Part shown: piece by piece, positions 26,235 through 34,941 of the stretch
Layout: every line of letters starts with the position of its first letter
Numbering within the stretch: the first letter of the stretch is position 1
DNA from: JADGRA01 sp052143535
Lineage (GTDB): Bacteria; Myxococcota; Myxococcia; Myxococcales; Myxococcaceae
DNA: 64,000 nt
Assembly: GCA_052143535.1 (NCBI GenBank)
Contig: JBKQSS010000062.1
Location: 27,400-91,399, forward strand
Reading direction: 5' to 3'
Position numbers and translations under genes: made by a program
Notes under the pieces: generated by a model
Seen by the model: the letters and a program-made list of their open reading frames with translations, nothing else
The model's database searches: none
Told to the model about the DNA's origin: nothing

Positions 26235-26672
26235 GTGAAGCCCACTGTGGTTGCGCGAGCCCGTTTTCCCCCTCTGCGTGGAGGCCGCCTTCCCCGCGCG
26301 CAACAAGCGGGAGGAGCTGATGCCCGGCAGTCCCTCTGGGCGTGGAGAAAAGCCGACCCGGAGTTTTCGGACGCATTTGACGCAGCCCAGGCGGACGGCG
26401 TCATCCGCGACGCTGCGCTGAAGGAGAAGGACATCGCTGCTGCCTCTTGGCTGTTGGCGCGGATGCAGCCCCGCCTCTACGCGCAGCAAGTCCGGGTGAT
26501 GCTGGACGCTGAGATTGAGAAGTGGGGCAACAAACTGCGGACCGTGCTGCCCGAGCACGTCATGGAACTGGTGGACGCCGCCTCCGAGTCCTTCATGTCC
26601 GGTAGCGATGGCGACGACCTCGGGGATTTCCCCATCATCGGGCCCTCGCCGCACAACCCGGACGCCGCCTGA
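26235..26672 (+). CDS. phage terminase small subunit-like protein, possibly 5'-truncated
   Basis: 145 residues. The centre SLWAWRKADPEFSDAFDAAQ then AASWLLARMQPRLYA resembles the helical part of small terminase subunits (W..ADPEF, ..DW.AA.WLL.RR.P). The first 32 residues are low-complexity and lack the expected helix-turn-helix, so the 5' end may be decayed. The C-terminus is acidic. No large terminase or capsid genes are nearby; a phage relic is the best reading. Confidence 0.4.
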   Translation: MKPTVVARARFPPLRGGRLPRAQQAGGADARQSLWAWRKADPEFSDAFDAAQADGVIRDAALKEKDIAAASWLLARMQPRLYAQQVRVMLDAEIEKWGNKLRTVLPEHVMELVDAASESFMSGSDGDDLGDFPIIGPSPHNPDAA

Positions 26673-26730
26673 CGCCCCAGCGCCCGCGCCCGACTGCATC
26701 GAGGGCACCGGTGGTAGACTCGGGGCCTCT

Positions 26731-27267
26731 ATGTGGAAAGCGCCGCTCCTGCTGGTCTTCGCTGTGGTCGCCGGTCTGATGGCTGGTGCGTGCGGAAGTG
26801 GCTCGCTGAACACTGCCTTTGATGGAACGTGGACGGGGACTTTAATGAGCGTCTACACCGAAGACGATGGTGGGTTTTCCGGCAGTGTTGGCGGAAGCGG
26901 AGCCTACGGACAGCTAATCGTCACCGTCTCGGGAAGTTCAGCGCAACTCAGCGGCGTCTGTGGCGGCGAAACGTCTGGGGGTTCGGTCGTTGTGACGGGT
27001 TCGGGGAATGCCGCCACGTTGCCGTCGGAGACTGTCGCTTGCCAGTTTGCGGGTTTTTGTCCTGGTCCCAGCCTTGGCGACGGTCCAGGCCCCGACGCGG
27101 GCACGGGTACTGTCATCTACTCTAGCGGGATGGTCACGCTCTCTAACGCCGCACCTCCGCAACTGGCGATGTCGCTCACGGGGAGATTCATGATTCCGTG
27201 TTCGGACACCATGGGGTACCCCGAGGTCAACGTTACGACAACCTTCATGGGCTTTCAGTCGCCCTAG
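26731..27267 (+). CDS. lipoprotein of unknown function
   Basis: 178 residues. Signal LLVFAVVAGLMAGAC (Cys lipobox AGAC near residue 20), followed by a Gly/Ser-rich beta-sandwich-like protein starting FDGTWTGTLMSVY and with TVSGSSAQLSGVCGGE. FDGTWTG...  recalls small exported lipocalin-like proteins of Myxococcota. Five cysteines may form disulfides. The ATG at 26731 was chosen as the first residue of the signal peptide. Confidence 0.65.
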   Translation: MWKAPLLLVFAVVAGLMAGACGSGSLNTAFDGTWTGTLMSVYTEDDGGFSGSVGGSGAYGQLIVTVSGSSAQLSGVCGGETSGGSVVVTGSGNAATLPSETVACQFAGFCPGPSLGDGPGPDAGTGTVIYSSGMVTLSNAAPPQLAMSLTGRFMIPCSDTMGYPEVNVTTTFMGFQSP

Positions 27268-27312
27268 CAATTGCGGTTTGCATGGGAAGTGGAGCGAACC
27301 AACGACTGCCCC

Positions 27313-27373
27313 GAGGCCAGGGCGAGTAGCAGCGGCGTCCCCCCCTTGAAGGCGACCGCCGCATTTGCCCCAG
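27313..27373 (-). repeat. diverged direct repeat, copy A (ankyrin-like remnant)
   Basis: Shares GAGGCCAG, the AGCAGCG core and CCGCCGCATTTGC.CCAG with copy B at 27980. On the minus strand one frame reads GANAAVAFKGGTPLLLALAS, which looks like an ankyrin repeat cut off from any gene. Confidence 0.4.
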
Positions 27374-27428
27374 AAACGGCGAACGGCACCCCGGACGTAC
27401 TCCACCAGCTACCCCCCTTTGGCACTCC

Positions 27429-27869
27429 TCAGTGGCAACCCGTCGCCGGCAGTCCGCCATCGCTCGGCGTTTGACCAGATGGGCAAGGGAGGCAGCAATA
27501 AATTCCGGCGGGACTTCCCGCGCCTTTACAGTCCTGAGTGCCTACCGTCCCTTGGCACTGAACGTTCCCGAGGATGCACTCCCCGCCGGCCGCAAGGCAC
27601 TCCGTATCCGTCGAGTAGCAACCCGTTGCCGGCGGGCCGCCGTCGTTCGGCGTTTGACCAGACGGACACGGAAGACAGCAAAAAGCGCCCGCTGGATTGA
27701 GCGGTGGACCGCACTGCTGAGGCCCTTCGGTCCCCTCGCACGGCCCAGAACCGACAAGGCACTCACCCCCTGCTGCAGTGCACTGCGCATTGTCGTTCAT
27801 GGACGTGCTGGTGCAGCCGATGACCAACAACAGGATGAGGACAGCGAGACTCTTGATTGGCTGTTGCAC
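27429..27869 (-). CDS. cysteine-rich lipoprotein with two tandem repeats
   Basis: 146 residues. Signal LAVLILLLVIGC (lipobox VIGC). The mature part is a duplication: about residues 30-84 and 90-145 both read C-x-AAGGEC...C.GT.G.Q.C...AG.(F/Y)CCLPCPSGQTP.DGG.PATGC. Each unit has about eight cysteines and likely forms a disulfide-rich module. GTG start after a G-rich ribosome site. It is flanked by the diverged direct repeats at 27313 and 27980. Function unknown. Confidence 0.65.
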   Translation of the reverse strand: MQQPIKSLAVLILLLVIGCTSTSMNDNAQCTAAGGECLVGSGPCEGTEGPQQCGPPLNPAGAFCCLPCPSGQTPNDGGPPATGCYSTDTECLAAGGECILGNVQCQGTVGTQDCKGAGSPAGIYCCLPCPSGQTPSDGGLPATGCH

Positions 27870-27979
27870 GCCCCCCCCCGGCGATAGAGCTAAAGCCTTA
27901 CTCTAGCTCTGGCAGGAACGGTCCAGTGGCTGTAGGGAGGCACGGTTTTCTTGTTTCGAGGCCGTCTCGCTGTGCCTCT

Positions 27980-28038
27980 GAGGCCAGCGCGCGCAGCAGC
28001 GTCGGCCCCGTGTGAAGGTGCCGCCGCATTTGCTCCAG
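27980..28038 (-). repeat. diverged direct repeat, copy B (ankyrin-like remnant)
   Basis: Second copy of the repeat at 27313. The minus-strand frame reads GANAA and, after an apparent frameshift, TLLRALAS. The copies flank the Cys-rich lipoprotein gene. Nothing else is seen between 27870 and 28159. Confidence 0.4.
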
Positions 28039-28159
28039 CCGCGGATGACCGCCCCGCCTCTCTGGTCATCCCGGCGGGAGTGGCACCAAGATTGGCTCCA
28101 GCCGCCCCAGGCCGGCCGTCATCAGAGGGGAAATGACATCGAATCGCCGGAAAGCAAAG

Positions 28160-30073
28160 TCACTTGTAGCTCCTCACCGAGAGATGCACGTTTTCGAAGT
28201 CCAAAGGCTCGACGTTTCGCTCCGGCTTGTTTCCCTCACCGGCGTACTGCCAGGCGGCGACATGACAGAAGTGCTCGTCGTCGCGTAGCGCCTCACCCTC
28301 CGACGTCTGGTACTCCTCGCGAAAGTGGCCGCCGCAGGATTCGCGGCGCTCCAGCGCGTCGAGACACATCAGCTCACCTAGCTCGAGGAAATCCGCGACC
28401 CGTCCTGCCAATTCGAGCGACTGATTGAGCGACTCGCCGCTTCCCACCACCTTGACGTCCTTCCAGAAGGCTTCCCGCAATTCGGGAATGCGCTGGAGGG
28501 CCTGCTTCAGGCCGGCCTCGTTTCGCGCCATCCCGCAGTACTCCCACATCAGCCGGCCCAGCTCTCGGTGGAAGTGCGTGGGGCTGTGGCCGCCGCGCAC
28601 CTCAATCAGCCGTTGCGTCCGCTGCGCCACCGCCTTCTCGGCTTCCTTCACCGCCGGGTGCTCGACCGAGACCGGCGGGCGCTTGGTGGAGGCCAGGTAG
28701 TTTCCGATGGTGTAGGGGATGATGAAGTAGCCGTCCGCCAGCCCTTGCATCAAAGCGCTCGCGCCAAGCCGGTTGGCTCCGTGGTCGCTGAAGTTCGCCT
28801 CGCCAAGCACATGCAGCCCGGGCAGAGTCGACATCAAATTGTAATCCACCCACAGCCCCCCCATCGTGTAGTGGATGGCGGGGTAGATGCGCATCGGGAC
28901 CTTGTAAGGGTCCTCATCGGTGATGCGGTTGTACATCTCGAAGAGGTTTCCGTACTTTTCCTCGATGCTCTTGCGGCCGAGGCGCTGAATCGCATCGGCA
29001 AAGTCGAGGTACACGCCTTTGCCACCGGGGCCCACGCCGCGACCCTCATCACAGACGCGCTTGGCCGCTCGAGAGGCGATGTCGCGTGGGGCAAGGTTAC
29101 CGAAGCTTGGGTACATCCGCTCGAGGTAGTAATCGCGTTCCGCGTCCGGGACCTCTCCTGGCGGACGTGTCTCGCCTGGCTTCTTCGGCACCCAGATGCG
29201 TCCATCGTTGCGCAAGCTCTCGCTCATCAGCGTGAGCTTTGACTGGTAGTCGCCGGTGACCGGAATGCAAGTCGGGTGGATTTGCGTGAAACACGGGTTT
29301 CCGAAGGCGGCTCCCTTTTTGTAGGCGCGCCAGATGGCAGTTGCGTTGCAGCCTTTGGCGTAGGTGGCCAAATAGAAGACATTCCCGTAGCCGCCGGTGG
29401 CCAGGCAAACCGCGTCCGCGAGGTGGGAGCGAACTTCGCCACTCACCAGGTCCCTGGTGACGATGCCCCGGGCGTGCCCGTCGATGACGATGACGTCCTG
29501 CATCTCGTGACGGGTGAACATCTCCACCTTGCCAGCCGCCACCTGTCGTTCCAGCGCCTGGTAAGCCCCGAGCAGCAGCTGCTGACCGGTTTGACCGCGC
29601 GCGTAGAAGGTGCGCGAGACCTGCGCGCCCCCGAAGCTCCGGTTGTCGAGCAGCCCCCCGTACTCGCGGGCAAAGGGAACGCCGATGGCCACACACTGGT
29701 CGATGATGTTCCCCGACACCTGGGCCAGCCGGTAGACATTGGCTTCTCGTGACCGGAAGTCTCCTCCCTTCACGGTGTCGTAGAAGAGCCGGTACACGCT
29801 GTCGCCGTCATTGCGGTAATTCTTGGCGGCGTTGATGCCGCCTTGGGCGGCGATGGAGTGGGCGCGCCGCGGGCTGTCCTGGTAGCAGAAGGACTTCACG
29901 TTGTAGCCGAGCTCGCCCAGCGACGCCGCGGCGCCGGCTCCAGCCAGCCCACTGCCGACGATGATGACGGTGAACTTGCGCTTGTTGGCCGGGTTCACCA
30001 GCTTCATCTCGAACCGGTGACGGTCCCACTTCTTCTCGAGCGGGCCCTCGGGAATATTCGAGCGGAGGTCCAT
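28160..30073 (-). CDS. sdhA: succinate dehydrogenase/fumarate reductase flavoprotein subunit
   Basis: 637 residues. FAD-binding VIIVGSGLAGAGAA near 36-49, the covalent-FAD histidine region RRAHSIAAQGGINAA near 67, LATGGYGNVFYLAT near 225 and catalytic GARxxxT region HPTCIPVTGDYQSKL near 268. The length fits the Bacteroidetes/Myxococcus type that pairs with a single cytochrome b558 subunit. It begins 10 bases after sdhC on the same strand. sdhB is displaced downstream. Confidence 0.96.
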   Translation of the reverse strand: MDLRSNIPEGPLEKKWDRHRFEMKLVNPANKRKFTVIIVGSGLAGAGAAASLGELGYNVKSFCYQDSPRRAHSIAAQGGINAAKNYRNDGDSVYRLFYDTVKGGDFRSREANVYRLAQVSGNIIDQCVAIGVPFAREYGGLLDNRSFGGAQVSRTFYARGQTGQQLLLGAYQALERQVAAGKVEMFTRHEMQDVIVIDGHARGIVTRDLVSGEVRSHLADAVCLATGGYGNVFYLATYAKGCNATAIWRAYKKGAAFGNPCFTQIHPTCIPVTGDYQSKLTLMSESLRNDGRIWVPKKPGETRPPGEVPDAERDYYLERMYPSFGNLAPRDIASRAAKRVCDEGRGVGPGGKGVYLDFADAIQRLGRKSIEEKYGNLFEMYNRITDEDPYKVPMRIYPAIHYTMGGLWVDYNLMSTLPGLHVLGEANFSDHGANRLGASALMQGLADGYFIIPYTIGNYLASTKRPPVSVEHPAVKEAEKAVAQRTQRLIEVRGGHSPTHFHRELGRLMWEYCGMARNEAGLKQALQRIPELREAFWKDVKVVGSGESLNQSLELAGRVADFLELGELMCLDALERRESCGGHFREEYQTSEGEALRDDEHFCHVAAWQYAGEGNKPERNVEPLDFENVHLSVRSYK

Positions 30074-30083
30074 ATGCGCCCCT

Positions 30084-30782
30084 TCAGCGGACCCAGCCGG
30101 CCAGCACAGCGACCGGGAAGGAGAGGTTGCCGAGCACCACCAGAGCTGCCAACCCGACGCAGACCACGTTGCGCAGCCGGTTGTAGCGGGGATGGTTCAG
30201 CCCAAGTGTTTGAAGCATGCTCCAGGAGCCGTGGAAGAGGTGGAGGGCGAGAATCAGCGTCGCGAGGATGTAGACCACGGCCACCGGCACCACCTGAAAG
30301 CCAGTGACGACGTTGTGGTAGACGTCTCCAGGAATGAAGTCCGGGTGGACGTCACCGGTGGTGAAGTGCAGCAGGTGGTAGAGGATGAAGGCCAGCAGAA
30401 AAACCCCCGACCACCGCATGGTCCGGGAGGCGTACGTCGACTCGCGGGCCTTCCACTGGCGGTAGCCCACCTGGCGCGCCCTTCGGTTGACCAAGGTGAG
30501 CGAGGTCATCGCCCAGAGGTGCAGCAGCACCGACGTGAGGAGCACCGCCCGGGCAATCCAGATACCGGCCCCATGCAAGAACGTGTGGAGGAAGACGCTG
30601 TAGGCGTTGAGGGCCTCGGGCCCCGCGTACAGCTGAAGGTTGCCGAGCATGTGGACAATCACGAAGCCGAAGAGAATCAGCCCAGTGACGGCCATCACCA
30701 CTTTCTTGCCCACCGTCCCGGTGAGAAAGAGCTCCGGTTCCGCTGTGGCCTGTCCCTTGCTCATCGCGGGCGCGGTGGGCAT
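30084..30782 (-). CDS. sdhC: succinate dehydrogenase cytochrome b558 subunit
   Basis: 232 residues, five membrane segments (for example KVVMAVTGLILFGFVIVHML, IARAVLLTSVLLHLWAM, VFLLAFILYHLLHFT, VVYILATLILALHLFHGSW). Histidines in IVHMLGN, LLHLWA, YHLLHF and LHLFHGSW are the likely ligands of two b haems. ATG at 30782 was chosen because GAGGAGG lies 7 bases upstream. It anchors SdhAB and reduces quinone. First gene of the sdhCA unit. Confidence 0.93.
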   Translation of the reverse strand: MPTAPAMSKGQATAEPELFLTGTVGKKVVMAVTGLILFGFVIVHMLGNLQLYAGPEALNAYSVFLHTFLHGAGIWIARAVLLTSVLLHLWAMTSLTLVNRRARQVGYRQWKARESTYASRTMRWSGVFLLAFILYHLLHFTTGDVHPDFIPGDVYHNVVTGFQVVPVAVVYILATLILALHLFHGSWSMLQTLGLNHPRYNRLRNVVCVGLAALVVLGNLSFPVAVLAGWVR

Positions 30783-31060
30783 ACAGGAACCTCCTCGTGA
30801 ACGTCGGTTAATCGCAGGGTTGCACGGGTCGCAAGCCCCGATGGGCGCCCCGAAATGCCACGCATGTGACTCCGCGGCACTTGGAGGGGCAAGCACAAAG
30901 CTCGCTGGGCGCCAAGCCCTCTCCCGGCTTCGCTCATCCTCGCCATCAGCTGGGGGCTGTCAGTCTGGGTGTCCAGCGCCCGAGCAGGGTGAGGAGGGGC
31001 CGAAGGCACCCTCAGCCCCCGATGGGGACTCGGCCAGCGTCAAGCGGCGGCACTTCCTCT

Positions 31061-31107
31061 GCGAAAAAAAGAAACCGCGCGAGGGCAGCTTCGTCGCCCT
31101 CGCGCGG
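31061..31107 (-). terminator. intrinsic terminator of the phosphoesterase gene
   Basis: Perfect 12-bp stem: CCGCGCGAGGGC at 31075-31086 with GCCCTCGCGCGG at 31096-31107 and a 9-base loop. On the minus strand it is followed by TTTCTTTTTTT (31074 down to 31064). It lies 22 bases past the stop at 31130 and insulates sdhC. Confidence 0.9.
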
Positions 31108-31129
31108 CCGTGCTTTTAGTCAGTCAGCG

Positions 31130-33301
31130 TTACAGGTCGCAGTGGTCGAAGTGGAACATGTCTACCAAGTCGCCAATGGCCGGGCTGTTGATGGGGACGT
31201 ACGGGTTCCCGGGCGCCGTTACAGGGTTCGGGAAGTTGTCGCGGCTCCGGGCGGTCAGGGGCTTGAGCTTCCAGTTGTATTCGATGAACTTCAGCGGGGA
31301 GACGTGGTCGGTGTAGGTATGCGAGATGTGCCCACCGGTGGTGTACGGAGAGACGACAATCATCGGCGTACGGGTGCCGTCGCCGAAGTAGTCCAGTTGT
31401 TGGACGTACCCGGTGTCCCAGTAGCCGCCACTCTCATCGAAGGTGATGAAAATGGCCGTGTCCTTCCAGAGGTCGGGATGACGCTTCACAAGGTCGACAA
31501 TCTTCTTGGCGAAGCCCTCGAAGAGGTTGAGCTTTGAAGAGGCGGGGTGTCCGTCCACCAGGCCACTGGGCTTCACGAATGACACGGCGGGCAGGTAATC
31601 ATTCTCGATGTCGGTGTAGAGGTCGGTCGTGTCCTTGATATGCGCCGTACGCACGGCGGCGTCGGTCATGATGGACGTCGAGTACTGCTCGAAGTTGCAG
31701 ATGTTGCAGTACTCGTCTTGGGGAAGCAGGTCATACGGGTCCGTCAAGTAGACGTTGAATTGGTCGCCGAAATAGCCCCAGGAGATGTGCTCCTCGAGCA
31801 GCGCGTCGCCGACGGTGCGCAGAGAAGAGGGCGGGATGGTGAAGACGTAGTTGTTGTTGTTGGTGTCCGTGTAGGCGTTGCTTCCGTCGCCGAAGTAGCC
31901 CGGGTTGTAGTTGTTGAGGAGGTAGTAGTGGCCGGCCTCACAATTCGGCGAAACTTTGATGGCCGCGAGGTAGGCCAGCGCTGACGCCACGCCCGGCTGG
32001 GTGTTGTCCGAGCAGTTGCTGTAGGTTCCGCCTCCGTAGGCCGGCAGCGCGCTGTACCCGTTGCCGCCGTATCCATCCTCGGTGTACCAGTTGTTGTTGC
32101 TGTTGGGCGTCATCGTGCTTGAGGTGAAAGGCTGTGGGTCGGGGTTTTCGATTTCACTGACGATGCCGTTGTTACCGCAATTGGTCGTCGTAGAGCCGCC
32201 GGCCGGGCACAGGCTGGCCGAGTAGACGTTTGTGTTTTCGGGTGGGACCGCCGGATTGCCGTTGCCATCGCTGAACCAGATGGCGTCGCCGGTGCCCATC
32301 ATGACGTGGTTGGCTCCGGTTCCGCCGTAGACTGCCTGGTGGTAGTTGTCGCTCATCGAGTACTTGTCAGCCAGCTCCTTCAGGTAGGGAGCGTCACCCT
32401 GCTGGACGTTGTAGAAGCCAAGGGCGGTGCTCCCTTCACCGGTCGAATACAGAGCGTCGAAGGGGCCACCCGCGTACTGCGTTTGGGTCTGACCATTGTT
32501 GCCGGCGCCGATGGTCACCTCGACCCAAGCAAAGAGACTCTGGTCACAGCCCGAGGGGTTGGCGGGAGTCGAACGGCTAGCGTCACAGTCCTGCTGTTGG
32601 CGCATTTGGTAGAAGCGGTGCACCGGGCTTGAGGCGTAGGAGTCATAAGGGACGCCCGGCGTGAGCTGATAAGGACCCGGGGGGAGGGTGTTGTAAGTCA
32701 GCCCGAGATAGTCGATGCGCGAGTCCGGCCCGTACTTAGGCAGCCCGGTGCCACCGGTAATCAAATACTGGTAGTAGTCCGCTGCGAGCCCGTTCTCGAC
32801 TTCGTGAGCCACCGTCAGCGGGTCCAATCCCATCGCGTCCGCATAAGCGGTCACGGGGGCGACCGTGGGAGCGCCTCCGGTCAGCACCGGTGGGAGCGTC
32901 GTATAGGGGCCGGCCTTCACCGGCGCGTTCTCAAACAGGTCAGGCGCGATGGCCGTGGCTTGGTACTGCGTGGCCTTACCGTAGTTCGGGCCGGGAGTTC
33001 CGTCCGCGTTGACGATGCCTTCGGAGAGGAGGTTAAGGACTGTCTCGTCCTTGTGCCTCGGAACGTAGGTTGCAAAAATGTGATCGAAGCTCCGGTTCTC
33101 GCCGATGATGACAATGACGTGCTTGATGGGCGTGCGGGTGTCGTGCTCGCGGTCATGCCTCCGGTCGTTCCATCCGCCACGGTCAGATGAGTTTCCATCT
33201 GCGCGTGCGAAGCCGACCAGCTGTCCGCTCAGAAAGAGCGGGATCGCCAACGCGACGCCGACCGTGTTCTTCCATTTCTGCAGCTTGCGTTTAGACGGCA
33301 T
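31130..33301 (-). CDS. secreted phosphoesterase family protein (phospholipase C/acid phosphatase type)
   Basis: 723 residues, signal peptide to about residue 34 (NTVGVALAIPLFLSGQLVGFARA). HVIVIIGENRSFDHIFATY near residue 62 is the metal/nucleophile-region signature of the PF04185 phosphoesterase family. AIFITFDESGGYWD near 625 and TRTPMIVVSPYTTGGHISHTYTDHVS near 650 are the second metal-site blocks. Members cleave phospholipids or phosphate monoesters outside the cell. ATG at 33301 follows AGGGGAGG. A strong terminator follows the gene. Confidence 0.9.
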   Translation of the reverse strand: MPSKRKLQKWKNTVGVALAIPLFLSGQLVGFARADGNSSDRGGWNDRRHDREHDTRTPIKHVIVIIGENRSFDHIFATYVPRHKDETVLNLLSEGIVNADGTPGPNYGKATQYQATAIAPDLFENAPVKAGPYTTLPPVLTGGAPTVAPVTAYADAMGLDPLTVAHEVENGLAADYYQYLITGGTGLPKYGPDSRIDYLGLTYNTLPPGPYQLTPGVPYDSYASSPVHRFYQMRQQQDCDASRSTPANPSGCDQSLFAWVEVTIGAGNNGQTQTQYAGGPFDALYSTGEGSTALGFYNVQQGDAPYLKELADKYSMSDNYHQAVYGGTGANHVMMGTGDAIWFSDGNGNPAVPPENTNVYSASLCPAGGSTTTNCGNNGIVSEIENPDPQPFTSSTMTPNSNNNWYTEDGYGGNGYSALPAYGGGTYSNCSDNTQPGVASALAYLAAIKVSPNCEAGHYYLLNNYNPGYFGDGSNAYTDTNNNNYVFTIPPSSLRTVGDALLEEHISWGYFGDQFNVYLTDPYDLLPQDEYCNICNFEQYSTSIMTDAAVRTAHIKDTTDLYTDIENDYLPAVSFVKPSGLVDGHPASSKLNLFEGFAKKIVDLVKRHPDLWKDTAIFITFDESGGYWDTGYVQQLDYFGDGTRTPMIVVSPYTTGGHISHTYTDHVSPLKFIEYNWKLKPLTARSRDNFPNPVTAPGNPYVPINSPAIGDLVDMFHFDHCDL

Positions 33302-33605
33302 GTGTCCTCCCCTTTTGTTGGCCGAGTCGCCTCGCGCTTCGGCAGGGCCCTCATATGGGCGCGCGGTGGCGGACCAGCTTCACGCAGGAGAAGCTGGTGT
33401 GACCTTTCGGAGTCGGCCCGTTCGCGGGTGGTCCCTGCCGTTGCCACGGCCTCGGCCTCAAATGTCCGACGCCATCGGGCGGCAGGGAGGCGCAAGACCG
33501 AGGCTTGGACCTCTTCGACTCACTGCGCCGTGCGTGCCATTCTCATTGAGTCCGGCTCTGGCTTAGAAACGCGATGGGTCGGAAATTTTCGACCAGGGAG
33601 GACGA
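33302..33605. other. divergent intergenic region
   Basis: 304 bases between the start of the phosphoesterase gene (minus) and the beta-helix/coiled-coil gene (plus). Both promoters should lie here. I found no convincing -35/-10 pair, sigma-54 motif or hairpin. Confidence 0.5.
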
Positions 33606-34820
33606 GTGGCCGACGAGGGCAAGTTGCCAGAGGTGGCGCTGGAGCGGAGCCTGGCCCGAATGCGGGCGGTGCTCACGGCCGCGACCGGAAGACCAGGTGC
33701 TCCAGCGTCGCCGGAGTCGCGTCTGCCGCCGGTGGGGAAATTGGGAGCGCTGCTGCTGACGCTTTCCGCAGCCAGCCTTGTCCCCCTTCCCTTCGTGGGA
33801 CCCGAAGTGTGGCCGTTTCTCAGCACGGCCATCGGCCTTGGGCTGAGCGGCGGACTTTTGTTAGCGCGTGGCCTGACACAGCGCAAAACTTGGGGCGTCG
33901 TCGGTCCAGCACACATCGGCTTAGGGGCAAGCGTCTCCTCGAGCGCTGTGGTGGAGCCCGGTGCCGTCGTGGAGATGGGGGCGACGGTCCGAGGCGGCGC
34001 CATCATCCGCTCCGGGGCGTTGGTGGGCATGGGCGCTACGGTGGGCGCCAACGCCGTCATCGAGACCGGGGCGGTCGTTTCCTGGGGCGGCACCGTGCGG
34101 GCAGGTGCAGTCCTTGGACCCAACGCAGTGGTTGGCTGGGGCGCCACAGTGGGCAAGGGCGTCCATGTCCCAGCCGGCACGCGTCTACGCGCGGGGGCGA
34201 CTGTTTCTGCAGGTTGGCTCCAGGAGCACCTGCCTGGCTTCACCGCCATCCCGCCCTCCTCCCCCACTCGGGACTCTGCAGAAGTACGTGCCACCGCCGC
34301 CTGCGACAGGTTGGCAACGGAGCTGCAGGCTGCTCCCGAGCACGTTCGCGCCTTTCTTGGGACATCGGAGGGGACTGTCGCCTCGCTTCGCCTCACGTGC
34401 CAGGACTTGCTCCGGCGTGAACAGGCTCTGCGCGCGGAGCTCGACCCTTCGGCGCTCGGCCGGCTCGACGACGAAAAGAAGGAGCTCGAGGCCCGCCTCG
34501 GCACGGCGACGGATGAGCGCCTTCGCCACTCGCTCACTGGTGCCGTTGTCGCCATCGACGAGCAGCGCAGACAGCGGGAACTCTTGGGCCTCAGTGCGGA
34601 ACGCCTCCAGGCCGAGCGGATGCGACTCGTCTACACGCTGGAGGGGCTGGCCTCGCAATTCGTACGGCTTCGGACCGCCGGGGCGGAGGCCGGACGGGCT
34701 TCGGCGGTAGACGTGGAGCAGGGGATTCGTGACCTCGGGGTGGAACTCGACGCCATCGCCGACGCGCTGGAACAGGAGTCGCAGGACACTGCTGCAACTG
34801 CAACACGCGTCCGCGGCTAG
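33606..34820 (+). CDS. membrane protein with left-handed beta-helix and coiled-coil domains
   Basis: 404 residues. About 45-95 holds two hydrophobic segments (LGALLLTLSAASLVPLPF, FLSTAIGLGLSGGLLLA). Residues about 105-205 are hexapeptide-like repeats: GASVSSSAVVEPGAVVEMGA, then GGAIIRSGALVGMGATVG and so on, which form a left-handed beta-helix. No acyltransferase catalytic histidine or CoA motif is clear. Residues about 220-400 are charged alpha-helix (LDDEKKELEARLG, DEQRRQRELLGLSAERLQAERM) predicted as coiled coil. The combination suggests a structural or scaffolding role. GTG start with GGGAGG upstream. Confidence 0.75.
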   Translation: MADEGKLPEVALERSLARMRAVLTAATGRPGAPASPESRLPPVGKLGALLLTLSAASLVPLPFVGPEVWPFLSTAIGLGLSGGLLLARGLTQRKTWGVVGPAHIGLGASVSSSAVVEPGAVVEMGATVRGGAIIRSGALVGMGATVGANAVIETGAVVSWGGTVRAGAVLGPNAVVGWGATVGKGVHVPAGTRLRAGATVSAGWLQEHLPGFTAIPPSSPTRDSAEVRATAACDRLATELQAAPEHVRAFLGTSEGTVASLRLTCQDLLRREQALRAELDPSALGRLDDEKKELEARLGTATDERLRHSLTGAVVAIDEQRRQRELLGLSAERLQAERMRLVYTLEGLASQFVRLRTAGAEAGRASAVDVEQGIRDLGVELDAIADALEQESQDTAATATRVRG

Positions 34821-34941
34821 GCGTCTCGCAGTCAGTCCGGAACAGTTGGCCTTGGCTTTTGAGTCAACCAGCCCCTGTCTCTCGAGGCCCTCCCTGTCGA
34901 CTCATCGCCATGCGGAGGCGCCGCAGGCGTCCCCGTCTCCG

